The notes under the pieces are model-generated. The model was not told the DNA's origin. It did not search any database and worked only from the letters and a program-made list of their open reading frames with translations. DNA of 64,000 bases from the NCBI GenBank assembly GCA_016713275.1, contig JADJPL010000004.1:496001-560000 (forward strand), written 5' to 3'. The position numbers and the translations under genes were made by a program. This document shows, piece by piece, positions 60,918 to 64,000 of the stretch (position 1 is the first letter of the stretch; the number at the start of each line of letters is the position of its first letter). This DNA comes from Haliscomenobacter sp. GTDB lineage: Bacteria; Bacteroidota; Bacteroidia; Chitinophagales; Saprospiraceae.

Positions 60918-63372
60918 ATGCCGACGCTTCACCCTACCGAATCCTTTGCGTACCACGTCCAGGTAGTATTGCCTTTGGCGATAGCGAAGCCATATACCTA
61001 TGGGGTGCCCGAATCCCTTGCGGATGCCATCGGCGTTGGCATGCGCGTGGAAGTGGAATTCGGCAAAAAGCGGCGGTACGCTGCGCTGGTAGTCGAAACC
61101 GGAGTGGCGCCGCCGGAGGGCGGCCGGCCAAGCCCATTCTTTCCGCGATCGACGAGACGCCTATTGCGTTGCCGGTGCAGCTCAAGTTTTGGCACTGGCT
61201 GGCTGCTTATTACGCCTGTACCGTGGGCGAGGTGATGACCGCCGCATTAGGCGCACTATAAACTCGTCAGCGAAACGGCGATTACCCTGGGGCCCTATTT
61301 CGAGGAGGACATGGCCGGCCTGGACGATAAAGAGTATCTGATCCTGGAAGCATTGACGATTCAGCAGGAACTGACCCTTAGCCAGGTGCAGGATATTCTG
61401 CAGCAACGCACCGTATACCCGATCATCCGCCGGATGCTGGACAAAAGCTCCTTTTCTCAAAGAGGACCTCAGGAAAAATACCAACCCAAGCGGGTTGCCT
61501 GCGTCCGGCTCAAAGGAGCCTTACGTTTCGCAACCGGACAAGCTCCAGGAGGCCTTCGAACGGCTCAGCCGGGCAGGCCGCCAGATGGAAGCGTTGCTGG
61601 CCGTTATCCAGCTCTCCCGCCAACTGCCTTTCCTCCGGAAGGAAGACATTTACCAGGCAGCCGGCGTAGATCATGCGGTTGTCCAGGGGCTGATAAAGAA
61701 AGACATCCTGGAGGTGTACGACCGCGAAGTGAGCCGGCTGGGCAGTTATGAGGAACAAGTGTCCGGCATCGATGATTTTTCCGATCAGCAACGGCAAGCC
61801 TACGAGGACATCCGGCATGCCTTTTCCGAAAAAGACGTAGTGCTTCTGCACGGCGCAACCGGAAGCGGAAAGACCCGCCTGTATATGGAATTCATCCGGG
61901 AAGCGATCCTCCGCAACGAACAGGTCTTATACCTCCTGCCCGAGATTGCGCTCACGGCCCAGATCATCGAACGCCTGCGCCGGGTTTTCGGCAATCAGGT
62001 CGCCGTTTACCACTCCAAGCTCAGCAACAACGAACGCGTGGAGCTTTGGCAGGAGACGCTCAAGGGAAAGCCGCTGGTGCTGGGCGCCCGATCGGCCCTG
62101 TTCCTCCCCTACCAACGGCTGAAATGGATTATCATCGACGAAGAGCACGACCCCTCCTTTAAACAGCAGGACCCCAACCCTCGCTACCACGGCCGCGATG
62201 CCGCCATTTACCTCGCCAAACTATACGGCGCCAAGGTGCTGCTCGGCACCGCCACCCCTTCGCTGGAATCCTATTACAATGCCAAACAAGGGAAATACGG
62301 ACTGGCGGAAATGCCCGAGCGGTTTGGCGGGCTTCAAATGCCGGAACTCCGGTTAGTTCCTATGAAAGCGGGGCCCTCCCAGCACTTCTCTCCCGAATTG
62401 CTCGAAGCGCTGACTGAAACCCTGGCCCGGGGCGAGCAGGCCATCCTGTTCCAGAACCGGCGCGGGTATGCTCCTGCGTACCGATGCCCCACCTGCAACT
62501 GGCATGCCGAATGTATTCACTGCGACGTCAGCATGACCTACCACAAGCAGAGCCATGCGCTGAAATGCCACTACTGCAACTACCAAACCAAAATGCCCAC
62601 CGCCTGCCCGGCCTGCGGGAACCAAAAGCTCGTGCTTCAGGGCTTTGGCACGGAAAAAGTGGAGGACGAACTGGCGATCTATTTTCCGGAAAGAAAAATC
62701 GGCCGGATGGACTTCGACACGGTGCGGTCCAAAAACGCGCATACCCGAATCATTCAAGACTTTGAAGAAGGGCGCATTCATATTCTGGTAGGCACCCAAA
62801 TGGTCGCCAAAGGCCTCGATTTTGAGCGCGTCGGCCTGGTGGGCATCCTGAGCGCAGATCAACTGCTCCAGTTTCCCGATTTCCGCTCCGCCGAACGCGC
62901 GTTTCAACTCATGACTCAAGTCAGCGGAAGAGCCGGAAGAAAACACCGCAGAGGGCTGGTCCTCATTCAGGCCCTCAACCCTTCGCATCCAGTGCTCGGG
63001 GAAGTGCTGAACCACGATTTTTCAACCTTTTATCAAAGGGAACTACAGGAACGGCAACGGTTTGAATATCCCCCGTTCTTCCGGCTGATCCGGATCACCC
63101 TCAAGCACGCCAAGCCGGAACGGGTCAACCAGGCAGCGGAAATCTTGTCCACGCTTCTTGCCCCGCAGTTTGGTCACCGGATCAAAGGCCCTGCCGTGCC
63201 CCCCGTCGCCCGTATCCGGGGACTTTACCTGATTGATTTCCTGCTGAAGATGGAGCGCGCTCATCCAAAGATCGCCCAGGCTAAAACCGCCATCCTCGAA
63301 GCCGCCAGCCAAATCGCGCAATTGGAAGGCCTCTCCGGGATCCGGGTGCAGATCGATGTGGATCCGGCTTGA
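60918..63372 (+). CDS. priA: Primosomal protein N' (PriA helicase; frameshifted)
   Basis: From the ATG at 60918 the N-terminal 3'BD domain (YHVQVVLPLAIAKPYTYGVPESL) leads into a helicase core with Walker A GATGSGKT, DEEH box IIDEEHD, and an eight-Cys zinc-binding insertion (CPTCNWHAECIHC, CHYC, CPACG), then GTQMVAKGLDF and QVSGRAGRK. PriA restarts stalled replication forks. The reading frame changes at about 61118, 61247 and 61517; the pieces join as AKPILSAIDETPIALPVQLKFWHWLAAYYACT, HYKLVSETAITLGPYFEEDM and RLKEPYVSQPDKLQEAFERL. The intact protein has about 818 residues, normal for the family. Three indels within 400 bases in an otherwise perfect gene suggest sequence error. Confidence 0.92.
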
Positions 63373-63530
63373 AAAAAAGTTGCGAAGTTGCGAGGTTGCG
63401 AGGTTGCGGGGTTGCGAGGTTGCGGGGTTGCGGGGTTGCGAAGTTGCGAGGTTGCGGAGTTGCGGAGTTGCGGAGTTGCGGGGTCTTGGGGTTACTTCGT
63501 AACCTCGCAACCCCGAAACGCCGAAACTCT
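63373..63530. repeat. GAGGTTGCG tandem array with inverted flank
   Basis: About 14 units of gaggttgcg or gggttgcgg are followed by ttacttcgtaacctcgcaaccccg, complementary to the array. It lies between the convergent priA and DeoR-type genes, like the array at 52793-53045. Confidence 0.9.
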
Positions 63531-64000
63531 TTAAACCACCTCCAACCCACTGTTTCGATAAGGGGTCAGTTTTTCGTGCTCGGGGTTAAGTTCCGTGATC
63601 AGGGTGTCGATCTGGTTCATGCCTCCAACCTTGATTTTCTGGACGGAATTCAGTTTTTCTGCAATAGAAAGCGCGAGGACTTTTTGGGAGACCCGGATCA
63701 TGGTTTTTTTCACGGCGGCCACTTCCCAATCATTTTCGGTAAGGCCTTCCTTGGCGTCGATTCCATTCACCCCCATGAGGCAAATATCCGGGCGAAAATC
63801 ATTAAGTGCCTGCACCACTTCCCCTCCGATGGCGATCTGGGCGGTTTTGGACAAATGGCCGCCGATGAAGAGGGTTTCGCTGGAGGGATGTTCCATGAGT
63901 TGCATGGCCGTAGTCAGGCTTACGGTAAGGAAGGTTATTTTCAGGTCGGGAGGGAGGATGCGGGCCAGTTCCAGGTTGGTTGACCCCCCACTGATCAGGA
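63531..64000 (-). CDS. DeoR-family transcriptional regulator, N-terminus outside window
   Basis: The minus-strand frame is open from the window edge to a stop at 63531. The visible 155 residues are the effector-binding domain of DeoR-type sugar regulators: SGGSTNLELARIL, TFLTVSLTTAMQLME, TLFIGGHLSKTAQIAIGGEVVQAL, DICLMGVNGIDAKEGLTENDWEVAAVKKTMI and a C-terminal DTLITE. The HTH part lies beyond 64000. Members respond to phosphorylated sugars; the target operon is not in view. Confidence 0.87.
   Translation of the reverse strand, partial: LISGGSTNLELARILPPDLKITFLTVSLTTAMQLMEHPSSETLFIGGHLSKTAQIAIGGEVVQALNDFRPDICLMGVNGIDAKEGLTENDWEVAAVKKTMIRVSQKVLALSIAEKLNSVQKIKVGGMNQIDTLITELNPEHEKLTPYRNSGLEVV

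Overview
The window looks like a chromosome segment of a Bacteroidota bacterium, most likely from the Saprospiraceae or a close relative. This rests on giant secreted proteins ending in type IX secretion (T9SS) sorting domains, promoters of the TTG-N19-TAnnTTTG type, Y_Y_Y/two-component-propeller regulators, and the gene order pheA - aminotransferase - tyrA - DAHP synthase/chorismate mutase. The family level is inference; the phylum is well supported.

Layout. 1-8.1 kb (minus strand): the start of a giant secreted repeat protein that runs off the left edge, a sphingosine-1-phosphate-lyase-like PLP enzyme, and a secreted SIMPL-like protein. 8.6-19.7 kb: tRNA-Lys with a textbook promoter and terminator, a Crp/Fnr regulator, a STAS protein, clpC, infC-rpmI-rplT, a CAP protein, a peptidoglycan-binding/lysozyme-like protein, a secreted protein, hpf and an enoyl-CoA hydratase. 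19.7-44.4 kb: two giant T9SS surface proteins on the minus strand with different beta-propeller heads but a nearly identical 4.9 kb tail, separated by a plus-strand membrane regulator with propeller, Y_Y_Y and HTH parts. 44.9-49.5 kb: a minus-strand aromatic amino acid operon preceded by a leader that I read as two tandem attenuators, each with a Phe/Tyr-rich leader peptide and a terminator. 49.7-64 kb: a secreted propeller-like protein, dipeptide epimerase, PLP enzyme, glycosyltransferase, recR, an outer-membrane-like protein, AraC regulator, serine hydrolase, alpha/beta hydrolase, priA and a DeoR-type regulator running off the right edge.

Two window-wide properties matter to a reader. First, many housekeeping genes (clpC, tyrA, DAHP synthase, recR, priA and others) are split by single-base indels, mostly in short homopolymers, which points to sequence errors rather than decay; those genes are annotated over their full reconstructed span. 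Second, gaps between genes carry several families of short tandem repeats and palindromic elements. Some of the same repeat units also occur inside the coding regions of the T9SS proteins.

The most interesting item is the tandem Phe/Tyr attenuator upstream of pheA: promoter, Tyr/Phe leader peptide, terminator, second Phe/Tyr leader peptide, and then a mutually exclusive antiterminator/terminator pair immediately before pheA.
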